From the NCBI GenBank assembly GCA_018417955.1, contig JACTVC010000002.1, positions 2,852,001-2,916,000 of the forward strand: DNA of 64,000 nt, written 5' to 3'. A program made the translations under genes and the position numbers. Every line of letters starts with the position of its first letter. The first letter of the stretch is position 1. This document shows positions 45,606 through 57,202 of this stretch, piece by piece. Source of the stretch: Laccaria trichodermophora. Its lineage: Eukaryota; Basidiomycota; Agaricomycetes; Agaricales; Hydnangiaceae. The notes below the pieces were generated by a model, which was not told the origin of the DNA, searched no databases, and was given only the letters and a program-made list of their open reading frames with translations.

Positions 45606-47202
45606 TTAATCAATGCTCATGCGGTTGAGGTTGGTGCTGGCGGCTCGTCGGTGGTTTTGTGAGCCAAAGCCCTGTGCGCTCTTTCGCGCGACTGCAGAAG
45701 GGGTTAGCGTAGATAGGCTGAAAGACGAGAGGGATGCGTACGAGCATCCTTGAGTCCCTGTCCAAAGTTCCTCAGGATAATGATGGAAAAGACGAATGTA
45801 GCGAAAAGAAGGGCGATGGCAATGACAGCTGTAAGATCACTGAGCGAAGGTTCAAGAAAGAAGGTAACAATCGCGTACAGAATACAGTGAGGGACTTCCA
45901 CACAAGCCGATACTGGTCGGTTCCCAGATAAAGAAGCACTTTGATGAGCTAACAAAAGTAAATCAATCAAACATAGAAGAGATCTTCATCCCACGCACCT
46001 TGTAAATAAAATAAACCATCGCACCGACGCATCCCGACATGAAGGTCGCCATCATCCACTTGTTTTCGTGCCGTGCAGCCAAATGACCCTCCACCAATAG
46101 GACAATAGAAAGAGGAAGTGCGGCACAAGTAACGTAGTATTCCCAATCCGTGTCTTGGAGCACGAGCCAAATGAATTGGACTGAAAAGCCCGCCCAGAAG
46201 AAGACGTCGAACTTGACCAGGCATTCGTAGATTTGGTAATTGGCATACATTTTCTTGATGCGGCGATCGGCACCCAAAAACTTGTAAACTTTCCACCCAA
46301 ATTCGTGGTATATTTTCCAGCCCAAGCCGATGTAAGCGATTTCGGCTACCGATATTACGATGGGTATTATGGTCGTTAAGACGTTGATGGGGATATTGGA
46401 GACTCCTGGAGTAGACGCGCCCACCAAAGCATCACGAATTTCTTTGATTTGGATAATAGCATAAATGAGAAAGAGCGCGTTGAATATTCTGCAAAATGTT
46501 AGTTTTTGGGAGAAGAACCAGAAGACTCGTAACTCACGTTAGACAGATGAATTGCAAAGTATTGCGGGCATATACTGCATCCACAGCCATCACGAATTGG
46601 AATACGCTAGAGAGATATAAGTCAGGTGCAACATATGGCAATGGTTTGAATCTTACTGCGCTAGCGCGAAGATGCTGAGGTATACCGGCATCCTTGAAGT
46701 TGCCATTTGAGCGCCATCGTCCGTTTGTGAGTCGGCCTTCATCTTTTCACGGACCCGCAGAAACAGCTCCCCCTCTATAACTAAGTCTATCGTTGTTTCG
46801 ACGAGGACGGTGGCCACATAGAATCGACATGCCATAGACTCGGGTAAGAGCTAGACCTGACTTTCAATTGTGGGGCGAATAAAATCTGAAGCGACGCACC
46901 TTTTGCCACACACTTTGATCATCCACTTCCTTTGTCGCCATCACTGGCGGGTAGACGATATCCGAGGTGTCGAAGGTGTCGTCTGAATGTTTTGAAAAGG
47001 CTTTCTGGAGTGGGATTGAGTTTCCACGGCGGTGTGTGTGTGGTGCAGTGCTGACTGCAAAGGTCTGATGTCGCGCATTGGAGGCGTAGGGTGCAGAGTA
47101 TTCATCGATGAGGTCGTCGTAGGACGCTTTGAAGTCCTCTGAGTGGTGCGTGTGGAGATATTGTTGAGATCTGTCGTCTGGTGATGTTGCCTGGGCCGAC
47201 AT
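45606..47202 (-). CDS. UPF0658-type Golgi membrane protein
   Basis: Multi-pass membrane protein of unknown function, a family known from fission yeast Golgi. Exons in transcript order are 47202-46900, 46838-46657, 46606-46538, 46488-45999, 45948-45879, 45828-45742 and 45691-45606; 428 aa. The N-terminal 100 residues are hydrophilic. Membrane segments follow, including FYVATVLVETTIDLVI, LQFICLTIFNALFLIYAIIQ, IIPIVISVAEIAYIGLGW and the last SVIAIALLFATFVFSIIIL. The intron 45829-45878 lies inside an open frame that would otherwise give a different hydrophobic end; removing it restores WKSLTVFSVIAIALLF. The family call is from motif memory. Confidence 0.75.
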
Positions 47203-47414
47203 GGCGGCAATGGGTGAAAGGATTGAGTGTGCCGACCTCGTTAATGACCAAGGGAAAGAAAAGAGATGACAAAGGGAAAGTGGAACAGAAATGACAGTGT
47301 TAGCAATGCGCTGTTGAAGAAGAACTGTAATTATTGGGCGGGACCAGTGTTTGTTGCAAGTTTGTTATTGATACCGTTGCCACAAGTATTATACATAAAA
47401 ACAGTCTAATATTC

Positions 47415-48278
47415 TCATAACAGTTTCAACTTTCCAGTAACTTGATTAACCAACCTCCCAGATCCTAATATCCCAAGAACCGTCCTCGAGCCAGCCGCGA
47501 TCTGTGTCCTTCCACTTGGAAGAAGTGAGCCAAGGAAAATGGTAACCATATACACACTGACGCGTCTTGGATCGATCTTGCACAAAGCTTCAGACTTCGA
47601 GCTTGAGCCTCCAGCACGAGGAGCTCTTCTTCACCTGTGCAACGCAGGACGACTTTCGTTTGGCTTCGCATTGAGGTGATGAGATAATAAATTCTTGGAG
47701 ATAACAACATGCTTCACCCAGCTTGGTCCCACTGCCGCAACAACTGAACCGAAATAAAAGACGTGCTCCCGAATCAAAAAAGCCGCCACACCTTCGGGTT
47801 CACTGACATTGCGATTTTGTAGCACGCCAGCGTTGCATGCCTGAATTCTCTCTGAGCCTCAAGAACCATTGAGGATGATCTTCAAACCCTTACGAGCACC
47901 TGGTCGCGTTTTAGTCCGAGGAGAAAGGATAATGCGGGCGGACCGACTGAGCAGCTATTTTCCCCGAACTCATCCCCAGGTCTGTTCGAACAACAAGGGC
48001 CTACAACAATACAGATTCAGAGAAAAAATATAAGAAGTGATACCACTCACAAGCCTGTAATCATCACCTTCCCCAAGAGGTAAAATTCGGCCAACCACAG
48101 CTTGATGTTCATCAGTCTCTGAGTCTCTACTTCCATCACCAAGTTCCTCAACGGAATTCTCTATGCCCCCTTCCAAAGTGGTAGAAAGGTCGGACTGCGG
48201 ACGTGCCTTTGTACCTGCCCAGTATCCAAGAGAAAGAGAGGCAACAACTGCCAGAGTGTACACCGCAACCAGTGTCAT
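47415..48278 (-). CDS. PTH2: Peptidyl-tRNA hydrolase 2 (PTH2/Bit1), copy A
   Basis: Releases tRNA from peptidyl-tRNA; PTH2 enzymes carry an N-terminal membrane anchor in fungi. Exons in transcript order are 48278-48051, 48000-47948, 47899-47894 (6 nt), 47840-47792, 47743-47718, 47663-47562 and 47514-47415; 187 aa. The anchor is VYTLAVVASLSLGYWAG, and the catalytic core is [20 protein letters not shown]. The 6-nt exon supplies the Cys-Ser of QCSHAT. Other blocks are LKLCARSIQDAGRTQIAAGS and the terminal VTGKLKLL. The segment after TVLGI reads LGSGRLVNQ instead of GPxPVxLIN, so the active-site end is divergent. Confidence 0.85.
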
Positions 48279-48548
48279 AGTTGCGGTGACGAACAGGTTA
48301 TTTACGTAAGGTACAAACTGCGAAGGTTTGTTTCTCCATGAAAGTCTTCGGAAACGCTCCTCCTGATTGTGTTGCTACCAAACGAGTACCAGGTGCGACG
48401 GGAAACTCGATGGGCGTGCACGAGGGTCATGATCAGCATGTTTGCTTTTATCTATTGTACATACTAAGTAATAGTAAACGAAATGGAGTGCACACAGTCC
48501 AGGATGCTTTGCGAGTATATGGGAATAAATAGCAAAAACGAAATCCAG

Positions 48549-50161
48549 TTAAGAACTGTCCGACGTATCCGTTGATGAACCCGTTTCCTCTCCTTCTTCC
48601 ACGTCTGAAAAACAAGATATTTAGCCAGTGGTAAGAAAAAGTGTCAACTTTGGGACTCACCCAAACCAAAGTGTGTAGGGTGTATAGCCAAAGGCCGTGG
48701 TGGGCTAGGTCTTCGCGGAGGCCCAGTCCCAAGAGGGCGTCCTCTTGAATTCCCCCCATTGCCAATGGCTGCAGTAGCAAGATGGGGGCTTTGAGCTGAG
48801 AATGACGAAGCCGGTGTAGCGACATAAATTCCTTCAGGCGATGAAGAACGGGACGATGCCGACGATCGGTCGAGGAAGGAAGCAGTGGAGGAATCTCGAA
48901 GTTTTGATGGTATTTTTGACTGAGATTTCGTAGTTGGTGAATAGTGCGACTGTTAACGCGCAGACTTAGGTTCAATGAGCGCATCGATAGGAGTTTGACG
49001 AGCTCACATTACTCGGCATCCCTAAATCGGGATCTGCTTTTACACGAGAAACGGGTGAACCTGAATGAACCCGTAGCATTAAAATAATTGGTGACAATAA
49101 GAAAAAACAAGCAGCAAACCGGAAGCCTTTCCTTTCTTTGACTTCTTGTTGGGAGATGATTGGGGGGAGGTGGGCTAGGAACATCAATACTTTCATCTGG
49201 AAATGGAAGAAAAAAACATTCACTCGTTTCCGCTTGAGAGAAAAGTCACTCTCATCAGCTGAACGTTTGTCATGAGCTATTAGTGGACTGTCAAGAGAAG
49301 ATAATATTGATGCTTACCACCTTTTCTCCCTTTAGCCTTTCCTTTCCCTTTCGCACTATAGCTTCGTTCGTCGGAAATGTTACCCCCATCCGAGCCTAGC
49401 GAAGGCGACCTCCCAGGGTCGGAAGCTGGTCTACAAAAATGTAAATCAAAACTATAGACACTGTAGAACCAGAAAAAGGACGAACTTGGCTTTAGGATTT
49501 CCACGAACGGCACCCCGCCGAGAACTCGAAAGACCCATGCAGTTACTGAGGTGCGGAGCATATCTGTTTGATGCGATCTGTCTGGAAGGTCACAAAATTT
49601 CTCGTGAAGACGGGTGAAGGCTCGCCTGCCGACCGCAAGAGACGCAGTCCAAGAAAGTGGTTCCGTCCACCTTCACGCTCGTTGGCGTGCTGGAGCCCGT
49701 TCCTGCGGACCCATTCGCAGTAGCGGACGTTTTGTGTTCACCTGAGGAAGAAGGCGTATCTGATCTGGAAGTAGCAGACGCCCCCACCCCCGACTGGGAG
49801 GCGCCAGCAGACGGCCCAGACACGTGAACTGCAGCAAATAAATTGAATGAGGCTTAGAGGAGAATGGAAAGCAAAATACCTGAGCCGCACCTATTATTCC
49901 ACGTTCCAGTATGTCAATTAGTTGATTTCGGTTTTCTTGTGCAGAGGAGACTTACTGGGTGTTGCACACCAAGCACACTGCTCGACCCCGTGCCACCTCA
50001 TGATGCGACTGCAGTGTTGCATCCAAGATGAGCTCGTCCAACAAAGCAGAGAAAATTCGCGTCGTCTTTAGAGATTTGCATTGTAGTTTAGCCAATTGAG
50101 CAGGATGAGGTAAAGGGCGCACCAGGGCCGACAACGTTTCCTCCCGCTCCGACTTGGGCAT
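48549..50161 (-). CDS. SGF11: SAGA DUB-module zinc protein SGF11 (ATXN7L3-like)
   Basis: Subunit that activates the Ubp8/USP22 H2B deubiquitinase. Confident exons are 50161-49956, 49890-49880 (11 nt), 49828-49626, 49577-49486, 49430-49318, 49060-49008, 48949-48661 and 48604-48549. An exon near 49196-49143 and a short one before it are not settled. The N-terminal helix is FSALLDELILDATLQSHHEV. The Sgf11 zinc finger is DCVSCGRQ joined to IASNRYAPHLSNCMG (C-x2-C...H-x3-C). The C-terminal region is Ser/Pro-rich, with a possible basic LKRKR signal, and ends in an acidic stretch. Intron 3 starts GCGAGC, a second-class donor. Confidence 0.8.
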
Positions 50162-50493
50162 TTGAGGAACGCGACTCGCGGGTGACCGCCACCGCGGGGT
50201 TGGGGAGGCAGAAGAAGTGGTGGCTGAGGACCACACCGTATCCAACAACTTGCACTGTAATTCAACTCCTGGTCAACTTTACTGAGTGCACTTTAATATC
50301 ATTTTAAATCACGTGAACACACTGGGAAATTCGTTCGATAAGGCTTAAGCTGGTAAATGAGTTTGCTCCAAATTATACTTAGTCTATGGGAAAGGTAGCA
50401 AAACGGAGTCGTTGAAAGTCGTCAAAAGATTGTGTGTATATAGAAAAATAAGTATGGTGAAGTCATAATGTTTTCCGTTGAAAAAAAGGGGGG
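50162..50493. other. Intergenic between SGF11 and Mug70-like genes
   Basis: 332 bp holding the SGF11 5' side and the 3' UTR of the CBS/PB1 gene. An in-frame extension upstream of the SGF11 ATG has no Met, so it is leader sequence. Confidence 0.45.
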
Positions 50494-52804
50494 CTAATAG
50501 TGTGACGGGGAGCTCAGCCTGGAGATTGTGAAAATGCCAATGATGACCACGGCCAAAGCTCCAATGCTCGCGGGAAGCAACAAGTCTTTGGGGATGCCGA
50601 ACACTTCCTCCGCAGGTGGTGGTGCACGTGGGCGATGTGTCTGAACTGGTGGTGTTTGAGCGACAGGTGCTTCAACGGGAGGAGGGGTCACGACAATAAT
50701 CTCCTCTGCTTTCTCCACCTCCTTGACTTCCTTTTGCGCCGCAGCGGTAACGGCTGCTGCCTTGGCTTCGCTCTTATCTGCGCCAGCCTCTGCCCAGCCC
50801 TTCCCGCCCTGCACAAATAGCACCACCCTATCAGTTCCTGCGGTCCTCGCAATTTTCACTGCGTCCGTGATATCGTCGTCCGATGTGATCAAAACAGTAT
50901 CACCGTCCGCATCGGTGTAGGACAGGTGGAAATCAACGGGGTCTGGCTTGGGCGAGTCCTCATTCTTGGGCTGGAATTCAGTGAAGAAGGGGTCCGTAGC
51001 GAGTTTGCCCGAAACAATTTCACGGAGATGCTCAACGTCGTCGTGGCGAGCCTGGAAGCGGTGAGTGCGGCCGCTGGGAGTTCGGAACTTGAAGACATAG
51101 GTGCCATCATCAACGGGAATTGGCGCAGCACCTGACGGGATATTAAGCCCCTTGTGTCGTGGATATCCGTCCAGAACGGAGACGGGGTCGTCGTCTATGA
51201 CTGAAGCCGAATCATTGGGGTGAACTTCCGAATGGGGAGACTGCTGTAGGTGCAAGTCGTTGATTGAGGAGAAGGAGCGATGATCTCGAGTTACGTGAGA
51301 GCCTGAAAAGTGAGACTCCGTATCCTCATGACCGATAGAGTCGAAGAAACGACCCCACATAGGGCCGCCCTCTGCTTCAGTCGACGTGGTATCCCCACCA
51401 GCCATAGCATTCATCTGAAATGTAAATTTGAGTTGTAAAAAATTCTATGCACGTGGGTTAGCATACCTGTTCAAGAGTTGCGTAAGTCAACTTGAGAACA
51501 TCAACAATGGCTACGAGACGACCGTCCTCTTCAATGACTGGCAGATTGAGATAATGGCCATCTATAAATGTTTGTTAGTAAGGTTCCCATAAAATAAATA
51601 ATCAGACATGCTGTGCATCTTCTTCAAAGCATCGTGAACGCTCATAGTAGGAGGAGCGGTATCAGGGTGGGGTGTCATGACCCTAACAACGCTGCATCTT
51701 CCCGCATCTAATCCAGCAGCGATCACTCGCAAAACTACATCCTTGCTCGTAAAAATACCAGCAATCCTTGACCCGGCAGATAACCCGGGACTTGCCGGAC
51801 CTGCAGTCTCCATAACGCAGACCGCGGTTGTTCTTCTTTCCTTCATAAGTTTTGCAACCTCGCGGACAGTCGTCTTGGGGCCGACGGTGGCTGGCTGCGT
51901 GCGCGAGTCCATAACAGTGGTGAGATCTGGCAAAGCAGTTTTCTCCCGAAGTTTCTCGGCCCATGCGAGCATGGCTGCAGCCTGAGGATTAGATCCCACG
52001 GCTCCCCCAAGCTCGGACTGCACGCCAGCCATGGCGCTGAACAGCTGTTCGGACGCAGCAGAGCTTCGCTCGACTTTGCCAAGAGCCTCGTGGAAGACCT
52101 TTGTGATATCCAGTAACCCGACGACGTTGCCATCTTCGTTACAAACAGGCTGAAAGAAAAATGCGTGAGTGAACGATAAGAGAGAAAACGGAAGAAGTGT
52201 ACCAGATGTCTGAAATGCCTGGACACCATGAGTTGCAAAGCCTCGGTTGCGCTCGTAGAATCGCGAGTGACCATGGGGTTGCGCGTCATAATTTGACTGA
52301 CGGGAGTTGTATGGGGATCGAGACCTTCAGCGGTGACCTGTTGAAAACCAAGGTCAACACCCTGGCCCGGGAAACGCGAAAGAAGAGAGTCGGTACTCTG
52401 TACGCCAAATCTTTGGCAGTAAATATTCCACTCAGTCCTTCCTCGTCATCAACAACGAGAACGCAATCTGTGCGTTTTGCAGCACAGAGTTGACTGGCTT
52501 CCGCAACGGTGATGTTCTCGGGAACGGTAAGGGCTGGGCTGGGCTTGAGGGCGGCGACGGTGCCTTTGGCTGGAGTTGGCTTTCCTACACCACGCTTAGA
52601 GCGTTGTCCCTGAGTTGTAGAGATGGTGCGTTTGCGCGAGAGCTCGGACTCTATCTTTTTACGGATGGCCTCATCCCTCTTCGACTGTTTTTTCCTAGGA
52701 TCACTCTGGAAGGAGAGAGAGGACATTTGGTGATCTGGGGACGGTGCTTGGTTGCGGGTTATATGTTGAGAGACGTGGTGGGATGGGACGGGTATACGGG
52801 ACAT
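50494..52804 (-). CDS. CBS and PB1 domain protein (Mug70-like)
   Basis: Likely adenylate-sensing scaffold of unknown partner; the layout matches fission yeast Mug70. Exons in transcript order are 52804-52397, 52337-52203, 52149-51612, 51561-51467 and 51414-50494; 698 aa. Four CBS motifs are seen: TVAEASQLCAAKRTDCVLVV, PVSQIMTRNPMVTRDSTSAT, TTVREVAKLMKERRTTAVCV and TMSVHDALKKMH continued in GHYLNLPVIEEDGRLVAIVD. A PB1-like region begins YVFKFRTPSGRTHRFQ. The C-terminus has one hydrophobic segment (LLPASIGALAVVIIGIFTI) that could anchor it. Intron 3 (51611-51562) begins GCATGT, a GC-AG intron required by frame. Confidence 0.9.
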
Positions 52805-52937
52805 TGACCAAAAATCCAAAGGGATGAATATATTAAAACTCGTCAATCTTGTTGACTAGTATTTGGTACGCTCAAAAAATAACAGTCCAATCGTATATTA
52901 TTATTATCACGAGCGACCCTCCTCCTGTCGACCATCA

Positions 52938-54047
52938 TCACTGTGCAGCAGCTGGCGGAGCACCTCCCGTCAAGCTATTCCCAACCCACCTCTGCACGAT
53001 GTGCTGTCCCTTGTCCCACACCTGAACTACCATGGGCGGGTTGCCGGGTTTACGGACAAACGCGTCGACGCGGGCATAGGTCACCTTGAAGGCCTCACGC
53101 GTGAATGCTGACTGGTAGTAACGTTGGCGGAGGAAGTGTGCGTAGATGAGGGGGCAGAGCAGCGAGTTTTGGAAAGTGAGGGCTCCCAGGAAGACGCGTA
53201 CAAAGATGACGATTTCAGTAAAGGCAACTACTTTCATAGCCCGGTCGTAATTTGCTGCAAACGAATTCAATATACTTGATAATAAGACATGAGTAAAGGG
53301 AAACACCTTTGACCCAGACCTGGAGTCTCTTGGCCAAGGGGTGAGGCTGGGGTGCACCTCCCGGAGTCGCCGATGGGCCAGGAGGCAGGAATTGTGGCAT
53401 CAGCGTTGTACGGGTGAAGGTCAGAGCATGGAACAACGAAAAGATCATGTAAGGCAGGAGCGACACTACGTAATCAGATGTGTTAACGAAATGCCGGTGC
53501 CACACGGAAGCACGCACGAGTAATAGGCTTGGATGTCCACCAGAAGAACGCGAGCATAAAGTACTGAACATTCTGTTGAGGGGTTAGAATACTGTCCTCC
53601 GGAATTTGAAAAAACTCGAACCTCATCCAGCAAGGCACGCTTCAGGTATGCGGGATTTGGCTGGGGGGTCTGTAGGACAGTTTCAGGAATCAAATATCCA
53701 TATAATGCAGCAAGCAACACACTCCAAGCGATTTTCTGGCAATGCCATGTGAGCTCAGGAAAGATTGGGCAGAGACGAAAGAGAACGTACTGGCAAACGA
53801 TGGCGTAGCTGATGAGAGCACCAGTGAAACTTGCTGCAGAACGCCAGGTCAGAGTATAGGAGAACAAGAGAATGAACACGAACCTTTATACCACCAAGTG
53901 GAGACACTCTTGAAGGTTACCCATGCGATAAAATAGCGCAAAGAGGAGAGGAGCAGGAGAAAGTGGCCAGATGCCCACAGATAGTGCTGCTGCATGTTAG
54001 TGAGAGGGAAAGAGAAGTTGAGGCAAGCTGACCTGTGTTGTCGCCAT
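52938..54047 (-). CDS. POM33/TMEM33-family membrane protein
   Basis: ER/nuclear pore associated four-helix membrane protein. Exons in transcript order are 54047-54033 (15 nt), 53989-53884, 53833-53787, 53735-53721 (15 nt), 53669-53622, 53572-53518, 53465-53307 and 53254-52938; 253 aa. Membrane segments include HYLWASGHFLLLLSSLRYFI, SFTGALISYAIVC, NVQYFMLAFFWWTSKP and VVAFTEIVIFVRVFLGALTF. The family block SLLCPLIYAHFLRQRYYQSA is intact. Two introns (53736-53786 and 53670-53720) are 51 nt each and stop-free, so retained forms would stay in frame; the split chosen here matches the conserved TPQPNPAYLKRALLDENVQ. Confidence 0.85.
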
Positions 54048-54217
54048 GTGGGAGATGGTGATAAACTTTGAAAATGCGACTGGAGCAAGGCAGCTGTCGG
54101 CGCTGGGCAGCTTTTTAGTTTTTCTAACCAACTGATGACGAACAACACGTTTTCAGTTTCAACCCGTGTCACACACACACTACCGTCATCAGTCACAAAG
54201 ATATTATGTAACTAATA

Positions 54218-56101
54218 CTATCTACTCCAGTTACCTCCTGTTTCCCGTTTCTTTCTCTCTTGCCCTTTCTTGTACACCTCCTTCCCCACCTCCTTCTCTC
54301 CGACAGTCTCCATCCTTCTGGCCTTTCCCTTCTTGTCCCCTCGTCCTTGCACCTCTTCCTCCTCTTCATCACTGTTCCCACCCTCTCGTCTCCGTTTATC
54401 CCCAGTCCGCGAACTCCCGTTCCCAGGTGCAATGTTCAGATTCACCCTGGGTGGCACCGAGAATCCAAAAGCCTTGCCCACTTTTGTCAAGTCCAGTGCA
54501 TTGACGTCGAATATCTTTTTCAATGAATACGATGCGTATGCCTGTAGATACGAACGGAATCCATCCTTCGCTGACTGGTGAAGGAAATAATTCTTTTGTA
54601 GTAGTTTTTCCAGCTAATTAAATGTCAACATCGTGTCTGTCCATAAAAATAAGCAACATACTTGAGACTGTACATTTGCGATCCGGTCAGCAGGGAAGCT
54701 GAACTCATTCAACGGCACCTTGGCTTCCTTGAGATATCGCAGGAACCCAAGCTCGCTTTCCAGGAGAAATAATAGACTCTTGCCCACTTTCCCTGCACGA
54801 GCTGTCCGCCCAACCCGATGGATATAGTCGCGTGGGTCATCAGGAGGGTCAAATTGTACTATCCAATCCACACGAGGAATGTCGAGACCACGGGCTGCGA
54901 CATTAGTAGAAAAAAGGATTCCAGTTTCTGCATTGATAAATTCGAAAAAGGTGTTGGTCCGTTTTTGTTGCTTTTGTTTTCCCTGTTGATTGGCTTGGTA
55001 AACCTTGGGCATGAGCATGAGATAAAGAAAGACGAACATGAAGATCAAGGACGGGGACGTCGATATAGTTCATTAATTCCGCGTGGTATTTCACAGAGTT
55101 ACAACTCGAGAAGAAAACGATCACTTTCTTTTTCAGATTTTTCTTGAGGAAAGTGTAAAGAAGGAGGAACCGTCGGTCGGAGGGGCAGACCACGTAACCC
55201 TGTGACAACGTCGACACGGTGCTCGTAGCCTCCTCTTTATCGACGTCAATGTGTATTGGTCCAGGTCGGAGTGATATTCGTGCAAGATCAGTGACTTTTG
55301 TGGTTTGTGTTGCCGAGAACAACATCGTTTGTCTGTCCTCTGGCGGATGATAAGTATTCAAATGAAGAGACTAGGATCATACGCACCTTTTGGTAAAATT
55401 GAGATAATGCTCTTCATCTCCTCCTCAAATCCAACTTCTAATATCCGGTCAGCCTCGTCAATAACGAGACCTTTTAGATTCCGAAATACAAACCCCTTGG
55501 CTTCCTGCACAATGCCATGATCAGCCCCATTTTACACTGAAGCAAAATATCGCACCCTTAGATGATCTAAAAGACGCCCTGGCGTCGCGACGAGGAGGTT
55601 TACACCCTTGATAAGCCTTTCCCTTTCTGCACGTACACTCGTCCCACCAATAACAATTCCAAAAGTCTGAGAGTGATGCGCCATTAAATCTTTGGCTACA
55701 CCAAAGATCTGCAACGCCAGCTCGCGAGTGGGGGTAATAATGATAATGCCAGTGCCTGTCAAGCCATTATTCAGTATCAGGCCAAGATACGACGACAGAA
55801 GCGACGCACCATTCATGGGTTTAAATTTCAACCGATGCAGCAATTCCACAGCAGGTATAAGAAAAGCGAGTGTCTTCCCAGACCCCGTTCGTGCGGCCCC
55901 CAGAACATCTTTTCCAGCGAGCAGTACAGGGATAGATTTTTGTTGCACGGATGTCATTGTCGAGAATCCCATGTCTGAAAGACCTTGAAGGGTCTGTGGA
56001 GAGAGGTCGAGATCGGAAAAGGGCATTCGGGCAGGTGTCGTCGCCAAATCATTGCCATTAGCAGCATCTGTCGCGGTAGAGGTGGAGGCCGTGGGCATCA
56101 T
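54218..56101 (-). CDS. HAS1: DEAD-box RNA helicase HAS1
   Basis: Nucleolar helicase for 40S and 60S ribosome assembly. Exons in transcript order are 56101-55810, 55755-55556, 55504-55387, 55339-55038, 54982-54662 and 54613-54218; 542 aa from Met 56101. Motifs in order: [20 protein letters not shown] (Q), ARTGSGKT (I), PTRELALQ (Ia), [15 protein letters not shown] at IDEADRILE (II), SAT (III), [20 protein letters not shown] and [13 protein letters not shown] (VI). The C-terminus is basic with [20 protein letters not shown]. The start is uncertain: an in-frame ATG at 56338 would add 79 residues but would overlap PTH2 copy B exons on the other strand. The usual Lys-rich N-terminus is absent. Confidence 0.93.
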
Positions 56102-56240
56102 TCCAGTCGTCGAACTTGAGAGTGTCTCGTTAGGCTGCTCAGAAAAATCCCATTCGGATAATGCCGACCATGAATTCTCTCGATCACTGGGTCGCCCAAA
56201 GCAATCACATCGAGTTTCAACAAGTCGCGACGAATCGACA

Positions 56241-57202
56241 ATGTCTTCTCCATCCTGGCGCGCACAAGGTTCATAGCCCTTTTCCAAGCGCCCTCCGTAT
56301 CTTGTTAAATTGTTATCTTCAACAGTCGCGATTGGCATTTTTCTTTCCCTCTCCTCACTCGGGTTGGGATATTGTTTGGGATCCACCAGCGCTGGTACAT
56401 CTGCTTCGCCCACTGCGGTAGAAAAAGTATCAGAAGCCAAGACGGAATTTGCTGCTGTGCAAGAAGATGACTACGACGATGAAGACGAGGAGCTGGCAGA
56501 TGGCGACTTGGCAGCGATCTCCGCAGGCTTGCTCGAGCCGTGTAAACTAGTACGTTGCTGCACTCTCCCAAGCATTGTACTCATTACAATATTCAGGTTC
56601 TTGTTGTCCGCACGGACCTTGGTATGACCTCTGGAAAAATCGCGGCCCAGTGAGTACCTCGCATTTTGGAGCCAAGCCTATTGAATCTAATCGGCTGCAA
56701 TAGATGTGGGTATGGTGCTCATTCCTATCTCGGTGTAACAACTAGTGTTGAGTCAAGCTTAGGCATGCTACCCTTGCATGTTATAAGGCTCTGGTAAAAA
56801 AGAACAGCAAGGTATTGACTTTTACTGTTGTTCAAGACTGCTGAATCTAACGCCCTCTCGTAGCTTGTACAACACTGGGAACGTACAGGGTAAGAAAAGT
56901 CAGTCACCTACTTTTTACTTTTACAATTCTCTTTCTCTCGACAGTCAGGCAAAAATTGCGTTGAAAGCGGCTTCGGAGGATCAGCTACTGGAACTGGAAG
57001 CGATCGCCAAGAGTTTAAACCTGTGTGCTCGATCAATACATGACGCGTACGCTCTATCGTTCTGCTTTATTATATTCTTAAACCGACAGCCTTGCGCAGG
57101 GGACATACACAAGTGGCGGCCGGTTCACGGACAGTGCTTGGTATTGGTCCGGCCCCTGTAGCCCTCATCAACGAAGTGACAGGAAAGTTGCGTCTTTTGT
57201 GA
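56241..57202 (+). CDS. PTH2: Peptidyl-tRNA hydrolase 2 (PTH2/Bit1), copy B
   Basis: Exons are 56241-56268 (28 nt), 56326-56549, 56597-56649, 56704-56709 (6 nt), 56763-56811, 56864-56889, 56945-57046 and 57100-57202; 196 aa. The first exon encodes MSSPSWRAQ, and splicing leads into the anchor [20 protein letters not shown]. The core is [20 protein letters not shown], with the 6-nt exon (ATGTGG) giving Gln-Cys-Gly across its two junctions. The end is canonical: [20 protein letters not shown] and VTGKLRLL. It is better conserved than copy A, about 9 kb away on the opposite strand. No ATG is available in exon 2, which supports the split start. Confidence 0.88.

Noticed and set aside
56102..56338. 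N-terminal extension of HAS1 (79 residues from ATG 56338)
   Set aside because: Sequence is unlike HAS1 N-termini and overlaps the PTH2 copy B start on the other strand; kept as an alternative only.
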